Of a stretch of 64,000 nucleotides of DNA, positions 56,035 through 64,000 are shown piece by piece. This DNA comes from Hyphomicrobiales bacterium (GTDB taxonomy: Bacteria; Pseudomonadota; Alphaproteobacteria; Rhizobiales; Beijerinckiaceae). How positions within the stretch are numbered: the first letter of the stretch is position 1; the number at the start of each line of letters is the position of its first letter. The DNA lies in assembly GCA_930633525.1 (NCBI GenBank), contig CAKNFP010000001.1:2396001-2460000 (forward strand). The letters are read 5' to 3'. The position numbers were made by a program, and so were the translations under genes. The notes beneath the pieces are model-generated. The model did not search any database, was not told where the DNA came from, and saw only the letters and a program-made list of their open reading frames with translations.

Positions 56035-57012
56035 ATGAGCAAGTTCCGCCATCTCGTACTGGCCGCAGCTGTTGGCTGCTGCAGTCTCTCCAGTTTGAAA
56101 GCGGGGCCACTTGATCTCGCGGCGAAGCCCGACAGGCGGAACGCCGGCCAGGTCGCGCGACATCTGCCAGCAACCGCTCCGTTGCCACCTCCACGCCCGC
56201 TTCAGGGCCCAGTCCCTCCCGCGCAGCCGTCAGCGGACGCTCCCAATCCGGATAAGCAACCCGGCAAAGGGGTGGCGGACCGTCCCTCGCCTTCCATCCC
56301 CCTCGTCCATATCCCCGCGCCGCCACGACGGCCGTCTCAGTTCGGGTCGCCCTCCGGTGAACCAGCGCCCGCACCCGAGGGTCCTGACTTGCCACCGCCT
56401 GCATCGCCCATGCCGACCCCATCCGCGGAGCAGCCTGTCGCGGCGGATCACGCGATGGCATGCGATGGCGCCGCCGCCCATATGGTCGTCAAACCAGCGG
56501 TCCGCGTGCCCATGGCGGGCACTTGCGCCGTGGCGCGCCCCGTTCAGCTGGAAGCAGTCCTGATCGGCGACAACAGACGCGTCACACTCAGTCCTGCCGC
56601 TGTCCTCTCTTGCTCGACGGCCGCGGCTATCGCTGCCTGGGTCAGGGATGATCTCGTCCCCATTGCTGATGCCACCGGCTCGCCGCTTACCGCGATCGCG
56701 GTCGCTGATTCCTATAACTGCCGACCACGCAACCGGCAGGCCGGCGCGAAGCCTTCCGCTCACGGCAACGGCCTGGCCTTCGATCTCGGGCCGATGACCC
56801 TCGCGAACAAGCGCAGCCTGACGATCCGCGGGGAAGGGCTGACGATTGCTGCGCGTCAGCTTCTGAAAGCCAGCGCCTGCCGGCGTTTCGGCACCGTTCT
56901 CGGCCCCGGATCAGATGGCTATCACGAGGATCATCTGCATGTGGACCTGATCGCCAGGCGCCCCGGGCGCGGCATCTGCCAGTGGACCCTGCCCGGCGGC
57001 GACAAGAACTGA
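56035..57012 (+). CDS. Extensin-like family protein
   Basis: A 325-residue protein. A signal peptide precedes a long Pro-rich region (about 35-135). The C-terminal extensin-like domain (about 165-320) has LSPAAVLSCSTAAAIAAWV, SAHGNGLAFDLG (His243) and SDGYHEDHLHVDL (about 296-308), plus the cysteines CAVARP and CRRFG. The His/Asp pattern resembles LAS/D-Ala-D-Ala-peptidase-like metal sites (HxxxxAxD and HxH), so a murein-related activity is conceivable. It follows the Pro/Ser-rich secreted protein. Confidence 0.85.
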   Translation: MSKFRHLVLAAAVGCCSLSSLKAGPLDLAAKPDRRNAGQVARHLPATAPLPPPRPLQGPVPPAQPSADAPNPDKQPGKGVADRPSPSIPLVHIPAPPRRPSQFGSPSGEPAPAPEGPDLPPPASPMPTPSAEQPVAADHAMACDGAAAHMVVKPAVRVPMAGTCAVARPVQLEAVLIGDNRRVTLSPAAVLSCSTAAAIAAWVRDDLVPIADATGSPLTAIAVADSYNCRPRNRQAGAKPSAHGNGLAFDLGPMTLANKRSLTIRGEGLTIAARQLLKASACRRFGTVLGPGSDGYHEDHLHVDLIARRPGRGICQWTLPGGDKN

Positions 57013-57119
57013 GAGCCCATCCTGGCGATGATCCTCCGGACGGCAGGAAGAGGCCGTTTCCAGCATGAATGCGTCCTGTCATCGGGAAAAGCAGTTCATG
57101 CTGCTGCCCGCATACTCTA

Positions 57120-57147
57120 GAGTGACGTCACTCCGATCACATCGGAG
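57120..57147. promoter_or_regulatory. Overlapping palindromes upstream of the 2-hydroxyacid dehydrogenase gene
   Basis: GAGTGACGTCACTC at 57120-57133 is a perfect 14-bp palindrome. It overlaps CTCCGAT-CAC-ATCGGAG at 57131-57147, a 7-bp inverted repeat. They lie about 122 bases upstream of the dehydrogenase start, a plausible operator position. Confidence 0.5.
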
Positions 57148-57268
57148 CAAAGCCCTGTCTCCTTGTGCGAGCGCCGCTCCGGATTGGAAGTCCGCACTGC
57201 GAACATCGTCCTCGTTTCGCATTGCGCGGCGTTAGCGCCTGCTCGCCACCGCAAAAGGACCGATCCGC

Positions 57269-58192
57269 GTGAAGGCCGTTTTTGTCGATGCCAGCCCCAC
57301 CCTTGCCGCCGTCGCCGAGCGACTTCATCGCCCTGATGACATCCCGCTGCAGATCAACCGCCAGCCCGATATCCGCCCGCCGGCGCTGCCGGATGTCATC
57401 GCAGATGCCGAAATCGCGCTGGTCGACCATACGCATTTTCCCACGGATATCGCCCGCCAGTGCACGGGGCTAAAGCACGTGGTCTTCCTCGGCACGGGCG
57501 CGCGGTCCTACATGAATGTGGAGGAACTCGCCGCCCTCGGGATCACCGTGCATCTCATCCGCGGCTATGGCGACACGGCGGTGGCTGAATGTGCCTTTGC
57601 CCTCATGTGGACTGCGGCCAAGGGCTTCACGCTCATGGATCGCGGCATCCGCGCCGGGCAATGGCGCCTGACGAACGGCGTGCAACTCACGGGCAAGACC
57701 CTTGGGCTGATCGGCTTCGGCGGCATCGCGGCGGAAATGGCGCGCCTCTCCGCGGGCGCCGGCATGCGGGTATTGGCCTGGAATCGCAGCGTGAAAAGCT
57801 CTCCCGGCGTCACCTTCGTCGACTTGGACACCTTGCTCGCGGAGAGCCATGTCCTGTCGCTGCATCTTCTGCTCAACGACGAAACCCGCGGGTTCCTCTC
57901 GCGTGAGCGGCTGGCCAAGGTGCGGGACGGCGCCATTCTGGTGAATACGGCGCGTGGCGCGCTCGTCGACGAGGCCGCGATGATCGAGGCGCTCAAATCA
58001 GGCAAGCTCGCCCATGCGGCGCTCGACGTCTATGAGACGGAGCCCCTGCCCGGCACTCACCCACTGACCGGCCTCGACAATGTGACCCTCTCCGCCCATT
58101 CGGCTTTCCGTACGCCGGAGGCGAGCGACAATCTGATCGAGGCGGCGTTGAACCACTGCCGCCGCATCGCGGGCCGTCACGCGCCGTCGTAA
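57269..58192 (+). CDS. D-isomer-specific 2-hydroxyacid dehydrogenase family protein
   Basis: A 307-residue enzyme from GTG at 57269. The NAD-binding motif is LGLIGFGGIAAEMARL. Catalytic Arg is in VNTARGALVDEAAM, Glu in DVYETEPLPGTHPLTG and His in LSAHSAFRTPEA. The N-terminal catalytic lid is complete. It reduces a 2-keto acid to a D-2-hydroxy acid or the reverse; hydroxypyruvate or glyoxylate are likely substrates of the family. It stands between secreted-protein genes and the glycan cluster and has its own upstream palindromes. Confidence 0.88.
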   Translation: MKAVFVDASPTLAAVAERLHRPDDIPLQINRQPDIRPPALPDVIADAEIALVDHTHFPTDIARQCTGLKHVVFLGTGARSYMNVEELAALGITVHLIRGYGDTAVAECAFALMWTAAKGFTLMDRGIRAGQWRLTNGVQLTGKTLGLIGFGGIAAEMARLSAGAGMRVLAWNRSVKSSPGVTFVDLDTLLAESHVLSLHLLLNDETRGFLSRERLAKVRDGAILVNTARGALVDEAAMIEALKSGKLAHAALDVYETEPLPGTHPLTGLDNVTLSAHSAFRTPEASDNLIEAALNHCRRIAGRHAPS

Positions 58193-58230
58193 AAAAGTTA
58201 TCCACGTATTATTTTTTACTACCGCCGGCA

Positions 58231-59439
58231 TCAGGACGTTGCCGCCTCGATATAGACGTCCCGCGTGATGCGGGCCGTCTCCCGCCAATTGCGAGTCGCG
58301 GCAGCGGTACGGCGGACATCCCGCATCGCCTCGGTTTCACCGCCCGCCTCGTCGCTGACCTGCTCGAAAGCCCGCGTCCACGCGGGCGTATCGAGCGGAT
58401 CGACCAGCAGTCCCTGGCCGAGCGCTGCCTCTTCCACGGCTCCGCCGCTGGCGACGACGACCCGAGACCCACAGGCGAGAGCTTCGGTGACGGGCATCCC
58501 GTATCCCTCGTAGATCGAGGGATAGAAGAAGCCCGCTGCGCCCCTATAGAGCGTGCGCAACACCACGTCATCGACATAGCCGGTAAAGCGGATCTGTCCG
58601 TCGCGCACCAGGGCCTCGGTGGCCGCCGGCCAATGCATCTCGCCCCATCCGGCCCCCCCGACCAGGACAAGCGGCATGGATGCACGACGCTCCGCAGGCA
58701 GGCGGCAATAGGCATCGACAAGCGTGCGCAGGTTCTTGCGGGGCTCAAGCGTCGATACGCTTAGGGCATACTGGCCTCGAGTGATCCCGAAGCGTGACAG
58801 CACAGCGCTATCCTCAGCCTGCGCCCGCTCGAAAAAGCGCGCATCGACGCCCGGATAGGCAACGCGAATGCGCTCCGGCGGAATCCCGATCAGATCGGTG
58901 ATTTCCCGGGCGGAAAACTCCGAAATCGTGAGCACGCGCGGGGCCTCCGCGATGGACCCGAGCCGGTTGTTGAACCACCGCACACGCTCCTCCGGATGGA
59001 GGTTCGGATGGCGCAGGACAGACATGTCGTAGATCTCGGGGATCGTCACCCGCCCGAGCGGCGCCGGCGCGAAGAAGTTCATGGCATGGAACACGTCGTA
59101 GCGCCCCTTGCCGACGCGGCCATGGTAGCGCCGCGCCAAGGCCCCGCCATAGCGCTCGAACACGGCGCGTGCGCGGATACCTATCTGCTTCTCAAGCCTA
59201 TCACCCCAATACTGGGCATTCCCGTTTTCGCGCGCCTTTGAAAAAGATACGAACTCCTCGATAGACCTCACCCGAAAGCCATCGAATACGTCAATCCTTA
59301 CCTCTTCATTATTACTGCCGAACGACGATTCACTCTGAGAAATATCAAAAACCGCCTTGACGACCTCAAGCGTATAGTGACCAATTCCGGTGAGGCGCGA
59401 TCGCACCGGTGTCACATCCACGCATACTGAAACAACCAT
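58231..59439 (-). CDS. Glycosyltransferase family 4 protein
   Basis: A 402-residue GT-B glycosyltransferase (VCVDVTPVRSRLTGIGHYTLEV at the start). VSTLEPRKNLRTLVDAYCRLP and the E-x7-E motif FYPSIYEGYGMPVTEALACG mark the GT4 nucleotide-sugar site. It resembles WbaZ-type mannosyl- or rhamnosyltransferases of O-antigen clusters. It is divergent from the methyltransferase gene with 265 bases between. Confidence 0.9.
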   Translation of the reverse strand: MVVSVCVDVTPVRSRLTGIGHYTLEVVKAVFDISQSESSFGSNNEEVRIDVFDGFRVRSIEEFVSFSKARENGNAQYWGDRLEKQIGIRARAVFERYGGALARRYHGRVGKGRYDVFHAMNFFAPAPLGRVTIPEIYDMSVLRHPNLHPEERVRWFNNRLGSIAEAPRVLTISEFSAREITDLIGIPPERIRVAYPGVDARFFERAQAEDSAVLSRFGITRGQYALSVSTLEPRKNLRTLVDAYCRLPAERRASMPLVLVGGAGWGEMHWPAATEALVRDGQIRFTGYVDDVVLRTLYRGAAGFFYPSIYEGYGMPVTEALACGSRVVVASGGAVEEAALGQGLLVDPLDTPAWTRAFEQVSDEAGGETEAMRDVRRTAAATRNWRETARITRDVYIEAATS

Positions 59440-59704
59440 GAGAATCTCAATTTTCCTGTCGCGGCAGCGCGAATGAAGGTTCTTAACAAAACAGTGTCAA
59501 AGCGGGGTAAACATGCGTCCCCGCCTTGATCGCAAGACCCATATCGGGCGTTGCTTAGGCAGGCGCAGTCATATAGCTAGGCCAACAGGCGCCATCTGCT
59601 GGAAACGGCAAGCTGTGCAATATCCAGAATGTGGCGCTGATATGGACCTGCTTTCCGATCGCAGAGCCATTGTCAGTATCGAGCGGCAGTCGAGGTAGCA
59701 ATAC

Positions 59705-60898
59705 GTGTCCCTACTCTTGAAACTTAAGATTGGCGTCGCACGCGTTCCATTCTTCGGCCCCCTCATTCGGCGCACATATCAGATGGCCACCGCGCCGGTG
59801 GCGATGGCACGCGCGGCTCGCCAGGAATTGCCGCGGCTTGGCCATGACATGGCCGACCTCGCCGAGCGTCTCACCCGTGTCGAGTATGAAGTACGCGATA
59901 TGCGCGCGGTCATCGAAAACGAGATTCGCTCAGTCATCGACCCCCGACGCATAGACCAACGTTTCGCCGAATTGCAGGCCCGCTCGGAGGCGAGCATTCA
60001 GGGAACTGTCGGCCAGACGGTGCAACGGCTGGACATGCGCATGCAGGGGCTGGAGCAGCGGGTGGCCGATGTCATGGACCGAGGCGACCACGAGTGGGGA
60101 GCCTCCCGGCGCTCGTATACGGAGCTTGCCCACCGACTCTCGCTGCTGCTCGAGGACGTGCGGAAGCTGCCGGCCGGCACATCCCGGTCTGATTTACAGG
60201 ATAAGGCCGATAGCATCCCGGATCCGCTCCTGACGACGTTCTATGCCACGTTCGAGGACCGCTTTCGCGGCTCTCGCGAGGACATCCGGGAACGCGTTTC
60301 GGTCTTCCTGCCGGAAGCGCAGGAGACTGTTGGCGCGGTCGGCAGCACGGGTCCTGTGGTGGATCTCGGCTGCGGCCGCGGAGAATGGCTGGAGGTGCTG
60401 TCGCGGGCGGGGATCCGCTGCCTCGGTGTCGACAACAACGAGGCGCAGCTCGCCAGTGCACGCGCGCACGGGCTGCCGGTGCTGAACGCCGACGCGCTCG
60501 CCTGGCTGAAGGAGCAGCCTCCCGCGTCGATACCGATGATTTCCGCCTTTCACCTCATCGAGCACTTGCCCTTTGCGGTGCTGACACAGTTCGCGTCCGA
60601 AGTCATGCGGGTGCTTGCGCCGGGCGGACTGGCGCTTTTCGAGACACCAAATCCCGAGAGCCTGCTGGTGGGCGCCTTCAGCTTCCATCTTGACCCGACC
60701 CATATCAAGCCGCTGCCGCCCGAACTCACCACCTGCCTGATGGAAGTGATCGGTTTCACGCCGGTGAAGATCCGTCCGCTTCACCCCCATCCCTGGCGCG
60801 ACCGCTATCTGCGCGACGGTGGCTTGCCCCAGGACGTGGCGCGCCTGCTCTTCGGACCGCGTGACTACGCCGTCCTCGCCCGCAAGCCGGGGGTCTGA
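59705..60898 (+). CDS. Coiled-coil class I methyltransferase (WbdD-like)
   Basis: A 397-residue protein from GTG at 59705. Residues about 35-155 are a predicted coiled coil (heptads in MADLAERLTRVEYEVRDMRA). From about 218 a class I SAM domain begins VVDLGCGRGEWLEVL, with ISAFHLIEHLPF and VLAPGGLALFETPNPESL. The combination of coiled coil and methyltransferase recalls WbdD, the chain terminator that caps and measures O9 O-antigen length. The coiled coil here is N-terminal rather than C-terminal. The fusion gene follows after four bases. Confidence 0.82.
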   Translation: MSLLLKLKIGVARVPFFGPLIRRTYQMATAPVAMARAARQELPRLGHDMADLAERLTRVEYEVRDMRAVIENEIRSVIDPRRIDQRFAELQARSEASIQGTVGQTVQRLDMRMQGLEQRVADVMDRGDHEWGASRRSYTELAHRLSLLLEDVRKLPAGTSRSDLQDKADSIPDPLLTTFYATFEDRFRGSREDIRERVSVFLPEAQETVGAVGSTGPVVDLGCGRGEWLEVLSRAGIRCLGVDNNEAQLASARAHGLPVLNADALAWLKEQPPASIPMISAFHLIEHLPFAVLTQFASEVMRVLAPGGLALFETPNPESLLVGAFSFHLDPTHIKPLPPELTTCLMEVIGFTPVKIRPLHPHPWRDRYLRDGGLPQDVARLLFGPRDYAVLARKPGV

Positions 60899-60902
60899 GG
60901 TC

Positions 60903-63260
60903 ATGCGTATCGCGATTATCACGGCTCAGGTGCCATTCGTTCGCGGCGGCGCTGAGTTGCTCGCCGACAGGCTCCGGGACCAGCTGCGCCTCTACGGGCA
61001 CAACGCCGAAATCGTCTCCCTGCCCTTCAAGTGGTATCCGCCGTCGACCCTGCTGGATCACATGGTGGCGGCCACGCTGACGGATTTCAGCAACTACAAT
61101 GCTGTCCCGGTGGATCTTGCCATCGGTCTCAAATTCCCAGCCTATCTCGGGCAGCATCCCAATATGGTGATGTGGCTGCTCCACCAGTATCGCGGCGCCT
61201 ATGATGAATGGGATTCCGGCCATGGCGACCTCCTCTTCCACGAGGATGGCAAGCTGGCGCGGGATGCGATCCGGCAGGCCGATAACCTCGCCATGCGACG
61301 CGCCAAGGCCGTTTTCACCATCTCCGAGAACGTCACCAAGCGGCTGCAGCGCTATAACGGGGTGCCTTCGACGGCGCTCTATCATCCGCCGCCGCTCGCG
61401 GAACGCCATGATTGCCGCGGCTACGAGGACTACCTTTATTTCCCGAGTCGGCTTTCCCTCCCCAAGCGCCAGTCGCTCGTGGTCGAGGCCCTGGCGCGAA
61501 CGCGCGCGCCGGTCAAGGTCATGTTCGCCGGGGCTGCCGATAACCCGCAGCAGGAGCTGGAGCTTCACGCGCTTGCCGTGAAGCTTGGGGTCGCCGACCG
61601 CGTGATCTGGCGCGGCGCGATCAACGACGAAGGCATGGTGGACGCCTACGCCCGCGCGAGGGCTGTCGTCTACCCGCCGCGCGATGAGGACTATGGCTAC
61701 GTGACGCTCGAGGCGATGCTGTCGCGCAAGGCCGTGGTGACCTGCGCGGATTCTGGTGGTCCACTCGAATTCGTGGAGGACGGCGTGAGCGGTTTCATTA
61801 CCGCGCCCGATCCAACCTCCCTCGCCGCGGCGATGGACGAAATCTGGGAGGACCCCGCACAGGCCGAGCGGATGGGTTCCGCCGCCTGGGATCGCTATCA
61901 ATCGATGGGCATCTCCTGGCAGAACGTCATCGCGCAGCTCACGAACGAGCACACTGAGGCTGCCACCGTGATCGACGCGCCTCCTGTGGCGCATAGGCCA
62001 AGCCCGAGCGCGGTCGTCGCCAGCGCCGTGCTTCCAGACATCGCGCCTGTCATCGCGAAGACAGGGATCGACAGCATCGCCGAACTCAGCAAGATTTTCG
62101 AGCTCGACGATGCCTTCAATACGCCGGACGCGGTGATCTACTACCAGCGCCACTTCATCCGCTATCTCACGTCGCTTGCGATGCTCGATCTCAAGCCAGG
62201 GATGCGCGTGCTGGATATCGGCGCTTCCGAGCCCTACGTCTTTGGCGCACTGCTGAAGCGCTATGCGCCCGATGTGTGGATATCCGCCGTCGAGGAGCGC
62301 GGTTCGGCAGCGCCGATGAACTACACGATCAAATCCAAGGTCACTGGCGTTCCTGATTTCGACGTGCATCGCGTCAAATGCAACGTCGAGCGCGAGAGGC
62401 TGCCGTTCCCCGACGCGAGCTTCGATGTCGTCCTGGCGATGGAGATCCTTGAACATCTGCCGGTCAATCCCGCCTTCTTCGCGGAGGAGATCGCGCGCGT
62501 CACGCGCCCCGGCGGCCAGGTTCTGGTGACGACGCCCAACATCACCTCGCATCAGTCGGCCGCGCGTCTCCTCAACGGCCATTCGCCCTACTCATTCGGC
62601 ATCTTCATGCCGCTGATGGGAATTCATGGGCGCCATCAGCGGGAGTGGACCCCCCACGAGGTGGAGTTGCTGATGCGCACGGCGGGCTTTGACACCGACC
62701 GCCTGTGCACGGCCGATGTCTATGACCAGGCGGTCGAGGCCAAGACCGCGGATGTGCTGATGGCCTGGCGCCGCAACCCGGTTCTCCTGGGCGAGACGAC
62801 ACTCTATCGCGGCACGCGGAACCTGCGCCCCTCCGAGGCGCCGCTCGAGCTCTACAGCTCCGATCCGCGGCGGTATCGTGGAGGAATTCTGGCCACGCGC
62901 CGTCGTCCGACCGATGCGGATGTGCAGGTCTCGCTGACGAACAAGAGCCCGGTATCCTGGTTTCACGATGGGTCAGATCCCGTGCAGCTTGAGGTCCGTT
63001 GGCTCAACGACGATGGAGAGCTGTCTCAGGAGTTCGTCAGGCTCGCCCTGCCCCGCAGCGTCGAGCCGGGCGAGACGCTCGATGTCCGGCTGCGCTTGGG
63101 AGAAGAGCCGGAGCGTTACGAGGGCGCGGCGAGCATCCGGCTGTTCCATCTCGGGCATGGATGGTTCGACATACTCGACACGACGAACTCTGTGCTGCTT
63201 CCGCTCAACCGCGCGACCTTCGAAGCCTTCATGGCCTCGCCCGAGCTCCGGGAAGCGTGA
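60903..63260 (+). CDS. Glycosyltransferase-methyltransferase fusion protein
   Basis: A 785-residue protein from the ATG at 60903. Residues 1-370 are a GT4 glycosyltransferase: FPSRLSLPKRQSLVVEALAR and the E-x7-E motif EDYGYVTLEAMLSRKAVVTC (Glu near 262). After a Pro/Ala linker, residues about 425-640 are a class I methyltransferase (VLDIGASEPYVFGALL, MEILEHLPVNPAF, VTRPGGQVLVTTPN). Residues about 660-785 are a beta-sandwich with the Ig-like pattern of glycan-enzyme tails (VSLTNKSPVSW, VEPGETLDVRLRL, HGWFDIL). It probably adds and methylates sugars on one chain. The stop overlaps the next gene by one base (TGATG). Confidence 0.88.
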   Translation: MRIAIITAQVPFVRGGAELLADRLRDQLRLYGHNAEIVSLPFKWYPPSTLLDHMVAATLTDFSNYNAVPVDLAIGLKFPAYLGQHPNMVMWLLHQYRGAYDEWDSGHGDLLFHEDGKLARDAIRQADNLAMRRAKAVFTISENVTKRLQRYNGVPSTALYHPPPLAERHDCRGYEDYLYFPSRLSLPKRQSLVVEALARTRAPVKVMFAGAADNPQQELELHALAVKLGVADRVIWRGAINDEGMVDAYARARAVVYPPRDEDYGYVTLEAMLSRKAVVTCADSGGPLEFVEDGVSGFITAPDPTSLAAAMDEIWEDPAQAERMGSAAWDRYQSMGISWQNVIAQLTNEHTEAATVIDAPPVAHRPSPSAVVASAVLPDIAPVIAKTGIDSIAELSKIFELDDAFNTPDAVIYYQRHFIRYLTSLAMLDLKPGMRVLDIGASEPYVFGALLKRYAPDVWISAVEERGSAAPMNYTIKSKVTGVPDFDVHRVKCNVERERLPFPDASFDVVLAMEILEHLPVNPAFFAEEIARVTRPGGQVLVTTPNITSHQSAARLLNGHSPYSFGIFMPLMGIHGRHQREWTPHEVELLMRTAGFDTDRLCTADVYDQAVEAKTADVLMAWRRNPVLLGETTLYRGTRNLRPSEAPLELYSSDPRRYRGGILATRRRPTDADVQVSLTNKSPVSWFHDGSDPVQLEVRWLNDDGELSQEFVRLALPRSVEPGETLDVRLRLGEEPERYEGAASIRLFHLGHGWFDILDTTNSVLLPLNRATFEAFMASPELREA

Positions 63261-64000
63261 TGCCCGCGCAGCCCGCTCGCCCCCTGGTGGACTGGTTTTC
63301 GCCGCTGCCGCCAGCACGCAGTGATATCGCCCATTTCTCCGCGCGCATCCTGCCCGCCCTCGCGGCTCGTGCCGACGTCCGTCTGTGGACCGACCAGCCC
63401 GGATCGGACCCCGCGCTGGCCCGGCATGCGGAGGTCATTGTCTATGATCCGCGCAGCATCGACCTGGGCAAGCTGAACAAAAGCAATCTCATCTTTTACA
63501 ACATGGGCAACGACGGACGCTTCCACGCCGCGATCCGTGAGGTCATGTTCAAGGTGCCGGGCGTGCTCGTGGCGCACGAGCTGAGCTATCACCACTCCAT
63601 GTACTGGGACTACATGGTTCGCCGGAAGGATCCCGCGGCCTACCTTGCCTTGGTCGAGCAACGCTATGGCGCCGAGGGGCTGCTCGCCGCCAAGCAGCAC
63701 ATGGAGAAAGGCAAGCCGCATATCGATGATCTGGCGCGTCAGTACCCGTTCATCGACTATCTCGCCGATGCCTCGCTGGCCGTCGTGTGCCATACGGCGG
63801 CCGTCGAGGAAGCCGTGACGGCGCGCGGCGTCGGAGCACTGAGGTTGCCCCTCGCCTTCCAGGCTCCGCCGAACCCGCCCTCGAAATCCAGAACATCGGG
63901 TGTCCTGGAGTTCGTGCAATTCGGGTATATCGGCCCGCAACGCCGCCTCTTCAGCATACTCGGGGCGCTCGCTCGCTTTCGGGACAAGCATCCCTTTCGC
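63260..64000 (+). CDS. Glycosyltransferase (partial, cut by the window end)
   Basis: An open frame runs from the ATG at 63260 through the right edge, 247 codons. The N-terminus VDWFSPLPPARSDIAHFSAR and the stretch YNMGNDGRFHAAIREVMFKV, with HELSYHHSMYWDYM, are typical of the acceptor domain of GT4-type transferases, and EFVQFGYIGPQRRLFSILGA begins the donor domain. The ATG overlaps the fusion gene stop by one base, so the two are translationally coupled. The catalytic E-x7-E motif lies beyond the window. Confidence 0.82.
   Translation, partial: MPAQPARPLVDWFSPLPPARSDIAHFSARILPALAARADVRLWTDQPGSDPALARHAEVIVYDPRSIDLGKLNKSNLIFYNMGNDGRFHAAIREVMFKVPGVLVAHELSYHHSMYWDYMVRRKDPAAYLALVEQRYGAEGLLAAKQHMEKGKPHIDDLARQYPFIDYLADASLAVVCHTAAVEEAVTARGVGALRLPLAFQAPPNPPSKSRTSGVLEFVQFGYIGPQRRLFSILGALARFRDKHPFR

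Noticed and set aside
60756..62582. Minus-strand frame of 608 codons opposite the glycosyltransferase-methyltransferase fusion
   Set aside because: It is the antisense shadow of a strongly supported coding sequence and its product is low in complexity and unlike known proteins.

Overview
The window looks like a chromosomal segment of an alphaproteobacterium of the order Hyphomicrobiales (Rhizobiales). It is GC-rich and densely coded. It carries two gene orders typical of that group: pdxJ-acpS-lepB-rnc-era on the minus strand and rpsF-rpsR-DUF2232-rplI ... dnaB-alr-radA-cvpA-purF on the plus strand. Alphaproteobacterial markers such as an IalB-like protein, an Omp25/31-type beta barrel, a BMP-type nucleoside transporter and a recognisable EcfG-type stress promoter fit this. 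A Beijerinckiaceae/Chelatococcaceae/Bosea-like genus is my guess; the sequence alone does not fix it.

Layout. 1-3500: end of a glycerol-3-phosphate (ugp) ABC transporter operon, a 3-mercaptopyruvate sulfurtransferase and an acetyltransferase. 3500-7400: core operon pdxJ, acpS, lepB, rnc, era. 7600-8700: a secreted XAC2610-like/TPR protein. 9200-20600: ribosomal protein and replication/repair genes, with a cyclopropane fatty acid synthase gene between rplI and dnaB, ending in purF and an SDR. 20800-22900: der and a YfgM-like TPR protein. 23300-28900: accessory stretch with a regulatory-domain methyltransferase, an OxyR-like regulator that lacks the peroxidatic cysteine, tRNA-Asp, a KGG-repeat stress protein behind an EcfG promoter, a small charged protein and an outer membrane protein. 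29000-32100: gmk, yicC, mltG. 32500-34400: a lactonase and a glucose 1-dehydrogenase-like enzyme. 34800-41500: an XRE regulator with a transposase-like tail, then a minus-strand operon qor + BMP-type (nucleoside) ABC transporter. 41600-47200: SulP transporter, TerC, UbiH-like hydroxylase, HspQ, IalB-like protein. 47500-52800: a YejA-like peptide-binding protein, a degenerate AMP-binding protein, a small hypothetical protein and glpK. 53100-58200: small hypothetical genes, SIMPL protein, DUF3309, extensin-like protein, 2-hydroxyacid dehydrogenase. 58200-64000: a polysaccharide assembly cluster (glycosyltransferase, coiled-coil methyltransferase, a glycosyltransferase-methyltransferase fusion, and a further glycosyltransferase cut by the window end).

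How parts work together. ugp and glpK are separate loci that meet in glycerol-3-phosphate metabolism. The lactonase and glucose dehydrogenase would carry out consecutive steps of aldose oxidation. The polysaccharide genes overlap or nearly touch, which suggests one surface-glycan pathway. No CRISPR array, complete insertion sequence, prophage or classical defence system was seen. The most unusual items are the GT4-methyltransferase fusion cluster, the degenerate ANL-family protein beside a peptide-binding protein, the OxyR-like regulator with Cys replaced by Gly, and several perfect palindromes in intergenic DNA.
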